Positions 46,066-57,339 of a stretch of DNA of 64,000 nt are shown one piece after another (position 1 is the stretch's first letter; the number at the start of each line of letters is the position of its first letter). Below the pieces are notes generated by a model. The model made no database searches and was not told the origin of the DNA. It saw nothing but the letters and a program-made list of their open reading frames with translations. The stretch spans positions 122,358 to 186,357 of the forward strand of contig CAJNDS010000033.1 in the NCBI GenBank assembly GCA_905221605.1. The letters run 5' to 3'. The position numbers and the translations under genes were made by a program. The stretch is from Symbiodinium natans (lineage: Eukaryota > Sar > Dinophyceae > Suessiales > Symbiodiniaceae).

Positions 46066-46602
46066 TGCTTCTGCATTGGGCGCAAGCAGTTGGAAAAGAT
46101 CCCGGTGGCTAGCTATACAATGAAGCCTCTCTTGTCATGGCCTTTGGCAACCGGAACCAAACGCTGTGTTGCGACCTCCTTGCTCAAGAAACTTGAGGGA
46201 TTGGAGAAGGACGCCGCCACCCTCGTGGCAAACGGAACCAAACGCTGTGTCGCGACCTCCCTGCTCAAGAAACTTGAAGGAATGGAGAAGGACACTGCCA
46301 CCCTCGTGGATAGGCATCTGGACGATCCGCGGAGCTTATTTGCCGATCTTCTAAGTATGGTTCGACAAAGGTCTATACGGCTATGTGGGGATGCTGTGGA
46401 GAAGGTTCGTGTCATGCCCCTTAAGCCTTGGATTGCTGGGGTGCTAAGTATTCGAAGGTCGCGGTGCATGTCTAACCACGGATGTCCAGAGGAAAAGCCA
46501 CGCTTGTGGGAAAAACCGGCCAATTGCCGGTGTCGCAGCTGGGAAAAACCTTTTTCAGGGGGTAGAAGTGGTGCCGGGGACCAGAGTCAGGGACTACATT
46601 GA
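46066..46602 (+). CDS. Coding-like frame with a 27-residue tandem repeat
   Basis: Two tandem 81-bp units (46150-46230 and 46231-46311) encode KRCVATSLLKKLEG-type repeats with L/M-EKD-A/T-ATLV ends. Several of the base differences between units are silent (GTT/GTC, TTG/CTG, GAG/GAA), which favours translation under constraint. The frame continues with DDPRSLFADLLSMVRQRSIR. Exon ends are not determined. The frame after about 46450 becomes less natural. The family is unknown. Confidence 0.4.
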   Translation, partial: CFCIGRKQLEKIPVASYTMKPLLSWPLATGTKRCVATSLLKKLEGLEKDAATLVANGTKRCVATSLLKKLEGMEKDTATLVDRHLDDPRSLFADLLSMVRQRSIRLCGDAVEKVRVMPLKPWIAGVLSIRRSRCMSNHGCPEEKPRLWEKPANCRCRSWEKPFSGGRSGAGDQSQGLH

Positions 46603-46702
46603 CGGAGCCGATTTCCAAACCCTAAAGAACTCCGGCAATTCCGACTGACACTGCTTGATATGGTGACCAACCAACACTCTCGTTGAAGTCTCGGACGACC
46701 CG

Positions 46703-47152
46703 GTGGAGTCGCCCCCGACACGCACAAAACCCCCTGCAAAATTACTAACGCAGGACGCAGCACTCCATCTCATCAGCAAGCCGTTGGTCACGGTGTTTGG
46801 CAAAATTGTAGGTCTCCTGAAACGATACAGGGATATTCAGGGCTTGAAAGCCCACAAGCCTTTAACAAAAACCAAGTTCTCAACTCTCCAATTTGTCACC
46901 CACCCTCCAGAAAAATTAGAAGGGCGACCAAAAAACCTCGAATCCCCGAAGCGTGGTCTCCTTGAACAGCGGGTGCGACGAACCGGAGAAGCTGAAGTCG
47001 TTCACGAGGTAGGAAAGAAAGAGCTTCTCCGACGTGATCCTTCAGGTTTGGGGTTGAGGGGGGTTCAGGAGCCTGATCGGCTTCAGAGAATATGGCTCAA
47101 GCGTTTCAATTTTGAGGTTGTTGAAGGCTTTCCTAGGTTCCCTCCTTCATAA
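46703..47152 (+). CDS. Open frame, doubtful exon
   Basis: 149 codons with AT-leaning third positions, unlike the GC-leaning exons nearby. It includes SKPLVTVFGKIVGLLKRYRD and IWLKRFNFEVVEGF. It ends in TAA followed by A-rich sequence. No splice sites or domain recognised. It could be the 3' exon of the preceding frame or chance. Confidence 0.25.
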   Translation: MESPPTRTKPPAKLLTQDAALHLISKPLVTVFGKIVGLLKRYRDIQGLKAHKPLTKTKFSTLQFVTHPPEKLEGRPKNLESPKRGLLEQRVRRTGEAEVVHEVGKKELLRRDPSGLGLRGVQEPDRLQRIWLKRFNFEVVEGFPRFPPS

Positions 47153-47412
47153 AAAAAACACGAAGCTCCTAAGATGCCGAGGAACATGATGGCAGACCTC
47201 ACCACGAACAAGTCCTCGGCATAACCGTCCTTGAGGCTCACCTTAGCTTCATCAGCTTGCTAGCACCTTGCGGAAGCTCGAAGCCCGGGCTCCGAGACCA
47301 ACAATATCGGCTAGGACGGTTCCCCAGAAACAACTTCAGCATACATTTCATGGCATACAAGCCATAGCATGCAACATTGTATTGACCCCCGAGGCTTGGT
47401 CAATGTTGTATA

Positions 47413-50400
47413 CTAAATTCCCATATGTATTGAAGAAGCTTTAAAGCAGGCTGTGGCCTGGTCCAGAGCACTCTGCATCGTGATCAGGTTGTAGTGGTCC
47501 AGCGGGTGTACGACTGTGGCCAAGAAGAGCGCCTCTCCGTCAATTCCTGGGAAGTCCGCCTGGTGCTTCCGGAAAAGAGACAGGAAGCGCGTCCGCACCG
47601 GAAGCAGGAAGTTCACGAAGCGGCTGTGATCCTTCAAGGGTTTGCCATCTTCGCATCTACCCAAAGAAACATTACTCGACTGTTTCTTCAGAGATGCAGG
47701 CTGAATTGCAATAGTATTGCTGAAGGCTGGCTGGTCTGTGTCCTTCAACTTCTTGATATCGGCATGCGGCGGAACGCCGTGAACCAAGCAGGACGAGATC
47801 AAGGTTCGGAAGCGTTGTGCGTCCACGTTGCACATGCCCAGCCAGCATCCAAGGTCACACCAATTCGCAAAGGCATTGACGCCGTAGTAGTTGTACAGGA
47901 CGGTGCCAATGGAATACTTTCGAACGGTCGGGTCGGGACTCTCTGGGTTGGCAGCCCAGTTGCTGAAGGCATGCCTTACGCTGGATCTTGTCCGAAGCAT
48001 AGCAGATACCCATAGAGAATCACACGGGATGAGCACATGCAGTCAGCAACATGAAGCGAGCAGCCTGGAAAATCAAATCAATCAAACCTCCACACAAAGT
48101 CTCCCATTCGCCCAAGTTTCAGCATCGGGTGGACCAAGTAGCAGCATGCCATGTTGAGCAGGATAACTGCCTGGTCTTCTGGGACTCAAGACTAGAGGCC
48201 TACAGTACCTCGCTCCCTAAAACTCGCAAACTTCGAGCCCTTTCAACACATTCCCAGATTCTCGAAGAAAACCAACACAAACGAAGCAGCAGGGCCTCGT
48301 CTGCCTGGATTGCTGCTCCACCATAGGTTGCCTGAGATTCCCACTGGCAAAGGGAAAAACCAAAGGAGGTTAGGGTCGAGAGGTTCTGCCCCCAAAACTT
48401 TCAAAATTGCTACTGCACTGCTGCTTTTGCTGTACAGTATGGCTACAAACCGGAGTATAAGAACATGAAGCACTCACTCAGGAGCACAAAAACAAACATT
48501 AAGAACCTAGGCAGGGTTACCCAGACAAGGACTTGGTCAGATCTGTCCGTCAAGTTCACCTCCGCCAACAGCTCGGCATGCTGCAAGCATTTGCCTTGCT
48601 GGGCGCATGGCGCCCCGCCGTGCTATGCTCTAGAACGCACGGAATGGTTTAGGGTCGTGCCATATATATATGTATACACACACTCTACTCTTAAGAACTG
48701 CTATATATATATATATATCCGAACGAAACTAGAGAGCATTCTTGCCTTGCTGAGTGTAGTGTGGGACATCCGGAATGGCAAAGCGAGCAACGGTCATGCC
48801 GCCGGTCGTTTCCACTTCGCACACATAGATGGACAGAGTGGTCTCCAAAAGAAGTTGTGCAGCCAAACGCCTGGCATTCTTCACACGGTGAGGCCAAACA
48901 CCAAGGTCGTTGAAGATTCGCCTGAGCCCATAGCGTATGATGCCCGGAGTGTCCTTGCCGCCGAAGATCATGCCGGCCCATGCGCCCAAGCCAATGAAGA
49001 TGCGGCCCCATAGGAAGAACCAAAAGGTGAGATGAACGTGGTCCATGTCCAGGGAAGGAGCAATGTCATCCTCCAGCATCCCGTCGCCATTGACTTGCGG
49101 CAAGAGATTTGAAACGCCTGTGCGCCTCTTCTGCAACTTCTTGGGGGTGTCTGGGTCCTTGGTATGTTCAGCATCCTTGTGTGCTGCAAGCAAGTCAGAC
49201 AACATCTGGATCTCCTCTTCCTGGGGTAGGCCAAGACTGCCGCGGGCTCGAAGCCCCTGCTCCGGGCGATGCTTGTTTGAGGGGCTTCCGGGCTCGGAGC
49301 GTCGGAGGCGTCCACGCATAACGGCCTTCCAGCAGCAGATGGCGTCCCAGGTGTACCAAACAAGGAACACGCACCAGGATCGCATCGCCCACACCATGGA
49401 GAGCTTCCACCACTCGACGAGCAGGAAGGCGAAGACGTTGAGGAGGTAGAAGCACCAGAGGGCAACCTTAAATCAATTCTGTTGGGAACACCGACGCAAT
49501 GATGCTATTTCCGAACAACTCCAAAGACCGACTAGAAACGTGCTCAGCGTGGATGTCCTTGACCGCATTCACCGCATTCACTGCATGCTGCCAAATCCAC
49601 GGGAACCCTGCCTTTGCTGGACGGAGGTACTCTGCATTCACCCAAGCTGCTCGTCCGTCTGGGAAACCGATGAAGAAGGTGGCGTCGTCGTTGCGGACTT
49701 GCTTCACGCGAACTTCGACGTTGCCACCTTCATAGCCAAGATCGCTTGCCTTGTCAGCCTGCAGGATTGCGTGGCTCCCTCGAACCAGCACCTCCCCAAC
49801 AGGGAACAAAGCTCATCCGGCACTTTCCCACCGATTTCGGACACAAGACCTGAGCACTCCACATCATGGACTGCAGTCTGACCCCAAGCCCCCTGCCTGC
49901 TTGGCCGATGAATTAAGGGTCATACCTCGACCTCCACAAATTCAGCAAGCCTTGCGAGTGGTGGGGAGGCGAGATTGAACCGAGATGCTGCGGAGCCAGC
50001 AAGAAGAAGGTAACTCTTGGATTCACCCACTGTGCGTACTTTCTCGACAAACGTCCTGACACATGATCTCACAGAACCTGGTAGCACCAAGCCTTTCCAA
50101 CACAAATTGATGAAATCACGAACCTCCATGATGTGCTCACACCAGAAATCGCTGGTCTCGCACTTTGCGCTTATCAGGGCAAGCTCGAAGGAATGAAATA
50201 TCAAAACAGACACGGGACTGGATCAGCTCTTCCAGAAACGCGGCGCCCTGCTCCTGGCCCCAACATTTCACGCGGGTCGCAGAGCAAACGAAGTAGGGAG
50301 ACCCCACTTATGGCCTCCAAAGGATCGGTGGGTGTGCAAGCCGACCGCAAGTGTGACTTTCTGTGAGAATTTTGCGAAGATTCGATGAATTGCGATTGAA

Positions 50401-50478
50401 TTCGCCGCCTCGGCCCAGGCTTCGATCCGGGGGCGAAGGTCGGCAAGCTCGGGTCCCAGCACAGCAGCAAGGCCTCCG
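47413..50478 (-). CDS. Five-exon membrane protein gene with GC-AG introns (M2)
   Basis: Exons 50478-50409, 50183-49926, 49791-49612, 49466-48746 and 47942-47413 join in phase (0, 0, 0, 1). Introns start GC (50408), GT (49925), GC (49611) and GC (48745), and all end AG. The product seen is about 585 residues; the 5' end is missing. Exon 2 includes EVRDFINLCWKGLVLPG. Exon 3 is an SH3-like, beta-rich stretch ending FPDGRAAWVNAEYLRPAK. Exon 4 opens with two hydrophobic segments (ALWCFYLLNVFAFLLVEWW, CVFLVWYTWDAICCW), then about 90 charged residues, then a third (LTFWFFLWGRIFIGLGAWAG). Exon 5 includes KYSIGTVLYNYYGVNAFANW and ends in TAG; a CAG|GCCACA donor at 47458 could end it earlier. It is probably an integral membrane protein. 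No family is recognised. Confidence 0.7.
48660..48722. repeat. TA microsatellites in the last M2 intron
   Basis: Two (TA)n runs separated by ACACACACTCTAC-type sequence, inside the 803-bp intron. Confidence 0.85.
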
Positions 50479-50481
50479 CTT

Positions 50482-50532
50482 TGAGAGAGAGAGAGAGAGG
50501 GAGAGTGAAAGAGAGAGAGACAGAGACAGACA
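50482..50532. repeat. GA microsatellite next to the M2 exon acceptor
   Basis: (GA)n interrupted by GG and CA. On the minus strand it becomes the pyrimidine tract (CT)n immediately before the acceptor CAAAG at 50479, so it may serve in splicing. Confidence 0.8.
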
Positions 50533-50539
50533 GCTTTCT

Positions 50540-52740
50540 GACTTTGTCTGAGACGGCTCACACTACGCCTGACTGCTCAGCTGATGCCAAAACCGTCCTT
50601 CAACCACTTCAGCGGGCTCCTTGGGCAAGGTGATTGCCGCCTGCGTCCAGGAGTCAGCCGTAGTGACTATAGAGGCCACAGCGACGAGCCAACTAGCTGC
50701 CGATCTGGCCAATGCCATAAAGTGAGTAGGAGACGTGAAAGTAACCCAATTTGTGCTGTGCCTGATGCAAGTCCCCCGTGGGCGAGGCCTTCCAAGCTGA
50801 GATCACACCTCGCTGTAGCGACTGGACAACATGTGTTCGAATGCACTTTTCAACCCAAGACCCTTGACCCTTGATTCACCTGCTGCATGAAAGCGAGTTG
50901 GTGCAATCTCTCGCCTCAGCTAGACAGACATGGCCTACCTCACACTGTTTTGATCATGCTTTGCTTTAAGCTGTCTCCGGTTTGACTGTGTCTGTCTGTA
51001 CAAGACAATGGATTTGCCAGCTGCCCAGAAAGGATAAAGTCTGGCAGGTCTCACCAGGCATGGACTTCTGCGAACTGCCAATCATGCAACACCCATGAAT
51101 CAAAGAGAGCAGCTGCATATCCCGGCCAATTCTACTCCGATGCTCGCAATTGCGACTAACAAGTTCTGAAGGACGTTGCACTGACCGACAGCCTTTGAGG
51201 CACGCAGCCTCTGAGAGCAGCGAGTGCTCTGATTTCAGTAAAAATCATGTCGCACATGCACGGACACCGCCTGAAGCCCTCGGAAACTCAAAGCCTCTGC
51301 GAGTCTCTCCAGGTCCAATTTCTTGCTCAGATACCGTCAGAAACCTCGAGCTTCCACACTTCGACGGGCCTTGCCAGGTGTAGAAACTGTTAAAAGCGCG
51401 CACACGGGAAGAGCTAGCAGCTCCAGGGCGGTTGCCAAGTATCCCATGCGAAAATGTGTACTGCCATGTACTGCCAGCTGCATGCGTTCCTCCGCTCTGG
51501 GGCTGCGATAATCTGTGCGCACAGGCGTGGCGCTCGAATCGGGCTTTTCTCAGAAATTCCGAAGAAAGCCTGTCAGCATCACGCAGCGGACAAGCCAGAG
51601 TGAATCAAGGACCGCTACGCCTGTCCGGCGGCAGAGTGCCAACCGAGAGAAGCGTGATGCTGTGGATACAAGCGTATCGAGATCACTCCTTGCAAACTTT
51701 ATGTCCAAGGACTGGAAAGCCGTTCATCACGTGCGACTTATCCTAGTCATCCAACACACCTCTACAGTACATTGCCTAGCAGCATCAGCTCTGGCAATGT
51801 AGCCATAAATCGTTGGCGCTCCGGGCCCTTGCTCTCTTCTGTTGCCTTTCTCGGACAAGAGGTGGCCGGTGACAAGACGGCGCAGCAATGTCAGCTGCCC
51901 GAGTCGAACCAGCGCCTTTGTTTAGAAAAAGAATTTCAACCGGCATCCTGCGATCCAGAGGGGACCAGTGGACCAGGGAAGTCGCGCTTCACCAGCCTGG
52001 CATCTTGTCCCCCTCGATAGATTAGAGTTCGCCAGCAGGCTTCGACTCCTTGCAGCTTGGGGATGCGGAGCGCGCAGGAACTTCCACGGGCTGGAAGCCG
52101 TCTGTGAGTGTGTCCCGACGCGTCCACACACACCCAAAGCGCTTCAAACGAAAGAAACGATAGAAACGATAGGATCGAAGAATATCGAAGATGTCAACGG
52201 GTCAACGGATGTCAACGGCCTCTGTACAATTTGAGACTTTGTCCAGAAGTTGATTCAGTGCCACCCCACGCGAATCTACCGGACAGAGTCTAAGGCAAGG
52301 CGCATTGACGCAAATCAACTCATCTCTCCTCAAAGCATCTTTGAGCTGCTTGGTACATTACACAGCTGCGTGCAGAGATAGGCCGCTCGCAACTGGTGCT
52401 CGGTCTGTGCACCCCTGGATCAGGCTGCTCCGGAAGAGATGCGCATTTTTACCCACTGCCCAAGCTTGCAAAACACTGAAGAACACGCGCAAGCCTTCAT
52501 CAAACGGGAATTTTGGTCTTCGATACAAAGAAGAGCTCCGACACTGCAGCCCGGATCCAGGTGGTCACTGCCCGTAAACTCTACTAGTTCTTACAGATGG
52601 GAAGAGACCGTGAACGCATCGGGGGCCTGTTGCAAAGGCACCCAAAACCCACATCTACCAGCCCCGGATGCGCAAACACATCATTCCCACCTGTTGCATC
52701 CAGGAGTGGAAGAGGGAGGCGGTCTTAATAACTTCGGATG
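50540..52740. other. No supportable gene
   Basis: Upstream exons of M2 are expected on the minus strand, but none could be joined in phase. Plus-strand frames here are short and overlapping. Confidence 0.35.
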
Positions 52741-53169
52741 CAAGCATATAGCATACATATATATGTATATATATATATATATATGCTACCCCCCCTCCTG
52801 TACCTACCATGTTCATGCTTTATGCCCCTGTTGGAAGGTCCCAGGAAATAGTGAAAGACTTTGCTCGCGGTTTTCCTCGTCCCCGGGACTTACAGTACAT
52901 GACTTTTTTCGCATCACTCTATGACCTCGAATACTTCCTAGTCTATTGGTTCGAGGGTTATATACCATCTTTCCTTCTAAATTATCTGTATTTGATGTAC
53001 AATACATACTCCCTATGTATATATATATGCTCACCCCCCCCCCCATGATCTAGGTCGAAAGGCCTTTCGGGCCCATCGAAGCGAGATTTAAACCTAAGTC
53101 GGAATGAAAATTAAAAGGCCACTGGCCTCATTCGTAGTAAAACTTTTTTTAGAAATCTAAATTTGCCAA

Positions 53170-54900
53170 TTAAAAGCCGCACCCTATGAAATCCTCTTCT
53201 GGGGCCTGCCTGTCCGTAACAAAATCTCACAAGAGCTTTATATGCAGAGGTTACAGCCTCAGAAATCCTCATCTGGGCTTCCTTCCTATTTTATTGAGAA
53301 AATGCTTCTACATAAGAAGCCCACACCCTACGAAAAGAATTCTATACTTAAAGGCCACACCCTATGAAATCCTCTTCTGGGCCCTCTTAATGAAATTTCA
53401 GTAGACTTGTGTCTGATAAAGCCACAGCTTCGTTCGTAATTAACCCAAGTAAAAAAATATTAAGAGGCCCAGCCCCAAGACATCCTCTTCTAAGCCTCAT
53501 TGATTAATACCTATTTAGAACATTTTTGTTTTTCCCACACCTTGTGAAATCTTTCGCTGGCCCCATTCGTAATGAAACGCAATTTGATTTCATATTGTAA
53601 GCCCACACCCTAAGAAATCCTCTTCTGGGCTTCGTTCGTAATTGAACCCAAGTAAAGCAAGTGTATATTCAGAGGCCAACCCCAGGACCTCCTCCTCGCA
53701 ATGAAACCGAGTTAGAATTCTATATTGCAGACCATACCCTATGAAATCCCTTTCTGGCCCCTATTTGTAATGAAGATTAATTAGAATTCTGTATTACAAA
53801 GCCACACGCCAAGAAATCCTCATTAGACCTTCGTTTGTAATTAGACTTATTTTCGATTTGCCAAGATGCTTGTATTAAAAAAAGCCACACCATTCTGGGG
53901 CCTGTTCGTAACAGAATCTCGTAAGAAGTTTACAATTCTAGGTAAGAAGCCCACACCCTAAGAAGTTGTGACCTAGGCTAGGTTCGTATGTAACTCTTGG
54001 ACAGAAATTTATATCATGAGCCCCCATTTGTATTTGAATGTACTTACAATTCCATATTTAACCGCTAGGCCCTATGAAATCCTCTTCTGGTGCCTATTAG
54101 TGAAATGTCAATAGACTTGTATATGATAAAGCCATAGCTTCGTTAGTAAATTAAACCCAAGTCAAACAAACAAATTAAGAGGCCCCGCCACAAGACATCC
54201 TCTTCTAAGCTTCATTGGTTAATACCTATTTGGAATTCTATTTTGCAGACCACACCCTATGAAATTCTCCCCTGGCCTCGCTTCATACTACAATGTTATT
54301 TGAGGTTTGTATTAAAACGCCACACCCTAAGAAATCCTCATCTGGACTCGTTTGGAATTCCACTTAAATTGAATTTTAAGTTTAGAGGCCACACCCCTTT
54401 GGACAGAATTTAAAAGGCCACACCCTAAGACCTGTGTATGGTAAAGCCACAGCTTCGTTCGTAAAACCAAACCAAGTAAAACAATTAAGAGGCCACGCCC
54501 TTCTAAGCCTCATTCGTTACTACCTCTTTGGAATTTCATTTTACCGACCACACCCTGTGAAAGTCTCCTCTGGCCCCGCTTCGTAATGAAATGTAATTTG
54601 AGGTTTGCACTAAAACACCACACCCTAAGAAATCCTCAACTGGACTTCCTTTGTGATTCCACTTAAATAGACGTTTAAATTAAGAGGCCACACCCCAAGA
54701 CATCCTCTTCGAAGCCCCACTCTTTTTTAAGTCCAATTAGACTTTTGAATTGCAGGTCCACATCCTCAAAAGAACCACACCCTAAGAAACCCTCTCTATT
54801 TCTTTTTTTTATTACTTTTCATATTAAGACGCCACATCCCAAGACATCCTCTTTTAAGCCTCATTCGTAATTAAATCTAATGGAACTTTACATGTTAACG
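53170..54900. repeat. Degenerate satellite, unit roughly 65-75 bp
   Basis: About twenty diverged units built on GGCCACACCCTAAGAAATCC, TCTTCTGGGC, TTCGTTCGTAAT and an AT-rich spacer. GAAATCCTC cores occur near 53190, 53263, 53367, 53617, 53742, 53812, 54077 and 54331. No reading frame is maintained. Confidence 0.75.
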
Positions 54901-55058
54901 CCACGCCCTGCATACCGAATAGGCTGAATTGAAAAAAAACGAATGGTGGGTGTGTTTGTGTGCTTTTCTCTGTGTGTGTGCAAGGCAGTCACATTAGCAG
55001 AAACAACGTATAACAATACACATTCTTTATACAAGAAAAGTATTTTTTGCAAAATTTG

Positions 55059-55555
55059 CTTAAAAAAAACCCAAAAATCCAAAAATCCAAAAATCCAAAA
55101 ATTCAAAACCATGGAGCCGGGAGGCCGCCTTTTTTGGATTTTTTGGTTTTCTCGAGGTTTTTTTGGTTTTTTTTGGAAAAATCCAAAAAAAACCATGGTT
55201 TTTTTTGGATTTTACTTGCTCCTGGCCTCAAAAACCTAAAAAACACATGGTTTTTTTTGGATTTTGAGTGAAAATCCAAAAAAACCCTCGTGTTTTTTTA
55301 GTTTCTGAGACCAGGAGCACCTGAAATCCAAAAAAACACGAGGGTTTTTTTGGATTTTCACTCAAAATCCAAAAAAAACCATGTGTTTTTTAGGTTTTTG
55401 AGGCCAGGAGCAAGTAAAATCCAAAAAAACCATGGTTTTTTTTGGATTTTTCCAAAAAAAACCAAAAAAACCTCGAGAAAACCAAAAAATCCAAAAAAGG
55501 CGGCCTCCCGGCTCCATGGTTTTGAATTTTTGGATTTTTGGATTTTTGGATTTGT
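55059..55555. repeat. Near-perfect ~500-bp palindrome
   Basis: Two arms of about 230 bp, inverted around 55306, differ by little more than the length of an A run. Landmarks are the inverted ACCATGGAGCCGGGAGGCCG near 55110 and its complement near 55505, and paired CTCGAGGTT, CCATGGTT and GAGTGAAAATCC. The loop (about 55294-55322) contains a diverged copy of an arm segment (GAGACCAGGAGCA against GAGGCCAGGAGCA). Weaker symmetry continues to about 55030 and 55595. A transcript would fold into a long double-stranded hairpin. Confidence 0.85.
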
Positions 55556-55919
55556 GTCAAAATTTGCAAATTCTGCAAAAAAGAAGTGTTTTTTGCATAC
55601 AATTCTGTGTTTATAAGCCTGTCCTATGCAAATAATTCATAGACATGTTTACCAAATTGCATTTTCCTGTGTTTTTGGGGTGTTTTTTTATGTGGTGATG
55701 TGGAAGTAGTGCTAAACACACGCGTTTTTCACTATTTACAGGTTTTCTCGCATAGGACTAGACGTGCAAAAACAGGACATCGCCTAGCATAGCCAGCATG
55801 TCATTTTAATCGGTATTTACGAGGGTTTTTATAGAGACAAAGCAAAACCTAGATCATGGGGGGGGGGTGACCATATATATATATATACATACGTGATGTG
55901 GGTACGTGTTCTATTTTGT

Positions 55920-56480
55920 CTTTGCATTTCCATAGGAGGCAAGCCCTACAAACATAGGCATAACCCTACGGGATTTAAGGTTTAGGGATTTAAGCCTCTA
56001 GCCCTATAGGGTGAGAAGGTTCTAATCCTTTAGGCATTACAAAAAGCCTTAAACCCCAAACCTTTAAATCCTGGAGCGTCCTATGAACCCTATAGGTCTA
56101 ACCCCGTGAGGGTTTTAGAGATAAACACTGCAAAAAGCCTAAACCTTTAACCCCTGCAGTGCTTAATGGCTTACAATCCTAAGGTCTGGGTATGTATACC
56201 TTCAGCGCCTGCAGGGTTAAACCCTTTGAAGCCCTATGGGGGTTTAGGGTTCTGACCCGAAAGGTTTAAGGTCAAGGTTTAAATGCCTAAACCTTAAACC
56301 GTAAGGTTTAACCTCCATTAGACCTTAAGCCCATTGGGTTAAAGGTTAAGGGCGTAGGTTTAATTGCAAACTTGTGTTTAAATGCTCAAATCTTCAACCG
56401 AGTTAAACCGAGGCCTTAGACCTAAACCAAAGCTTGCGGGTTTGGGCTTAATTGCTCAACCGGAAAGGGTTTCTAGGCTT
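55920..56480. repeat. Drifted TTTAGGG-type region
   Basis: Dense but highly diverged elements such as AACCTTTAAACC, GGGTTTAGGG and CCTTAAACC in both orientations. No gene. Confidence 0.5.
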
Positions 56481-56935
56481 CTCTTTACAACCCGAAACCC
56501 TACCCTTGACCGATCGGTTTTAGAACCTGAGCCTAAAACAAATGCCAGGGAGCGCAGCGGAGCGAATGGGAGGGGAGGGAGGGGGGTGCGGGGGGGGAGG
56601 GGGGGGGGGCGGGGGGGGTTTGCAGCGTTCCTGGCTATGTTGGTGTTGTGGTACCCTCCCCTCTCCCCCCCCCTGTTTATAAGCAAACATGATGCATGTA
56701 AGCAATATGTTGTGTGACAAAGTCTCTTTCCATCCAAGATTCCAAGATTGAGTACGCAGATTACGTACCTACTAAACTATAGGTTTAAGGGTTAAGGATT
56801 TAGGTTTAACTGCTTAACCCTATAGGGTTTCGGGGCTTCTCTTTAAAATCCTAGACCCTTAACTGGTACAGTTTTTAGAGAATATGCTCTGAAAAATCCA
56901 GAAAAAAAGGGAGCGCAGCGGAGCGAGAGGGCAGG
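56438..56935. repeat. Duplicated ~130-bp segment
   Basis: 56438-56570 and 56803-56935 share, in order, GGCTTCTCTTTA, CCCTTRACYG, GTTTTWGA and GGGAGCGCAGCGGAGCGA. The space between holds a G-rich tract (56572-56622), then C-rich sequence. Confidence 0.6.
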
Positions 56936-57009
56936 CGAAGTAGGGCCGGAAATGCTGACACTGAGATCCCCAGATGTTCCGACCTCTTTTCCGGACAAAA
57001 CTCCGCACA

Positions 57010-57265
57010 TTTTGGATGGAAGATTGAAGATTGAAGATGCTGGGGAAAGTTTTCCCTGGCATCTTCAATCTTAAATCTTCAATCCGGAGTTGTCCATGGC
57101 ATCTTCAATCTTCAACCCACAGTTTGCGGTAAAATTGTCCGGATACTTTCCGGACATGTTTTTCAATCCGGATTTTTCGGAAATGTTCCGGAATGTTCCG
57201 GAAAAGATTGAAGATGCCAGGGAAAGGCAAAGCTTTCCCCAGCATCTTCAATCTTCAATCCCAGT
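57010..57265. repeat. Paired hairpins with TCCGG motifs
   Basis: GATTGAAGATTGAAGATGC at 57021-57040 is mirrored by GCATCTTCAATCTTAAATC at 57059-57078. The same pair recurs as GATTGAAGATGCCAGGGAAA and TTTCCCCAGCATCTTCAATC at 57205-57258. TCCGGA/TTCCGGAA motifs fill the gap. The pattern suggests a decayed inverted-repeat element. Confidence 0.65.
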
Positions 57266-57339
57266 TGTCCGGATGTTTTCGGATTTTTTCCGGAAACTTT
57301 CCGGGTCTTTTTTATTTCTGGGGACATCCTGAATTTATA

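Larger units (their letters stand above)
53014..55891. mobile_element. 2.9-kb foldback-type element with C-tract inverted ends
   Basis: The left end reads (TA)n-TGCTCA-C11-ATGATCTAGGT (53014-53056). The right end reads the inverse, ACCTAGATCAT-G10-TGACCA-(TA)n (55847-55891). They match over about 40 bp apart from one base and one homopolymer step. Both ends abut (TA)n, so any short target duplication is hidden. The interior is AT-rich, unlike its surroundings, and holds a satellite and a large palindrome but no transposase frame. A half-end, (TA)n-TGCTA-C7, sits at 52770-52796, just outside the left end. Confidence 0.65.

Noticed and set aside
49960-50010. GGTTCAATC on the minus strand as a tRNA T-arm
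   Set aside because: The flanking bases cannot pair, and the sequence lies inside a well-supported exon.
51895-51985. GGTTCGA on the minus strand as a tRNA T-arm
   Set aside because: The stem has mismatches and no D-arm or acceptor stem can be built.
55189-55602. Short proteins rich in F, K, N and W
   Set aside because: Translations of the AAAATCC/GGATTTT palindrome; the same peptides appear on both strands by symmetry.
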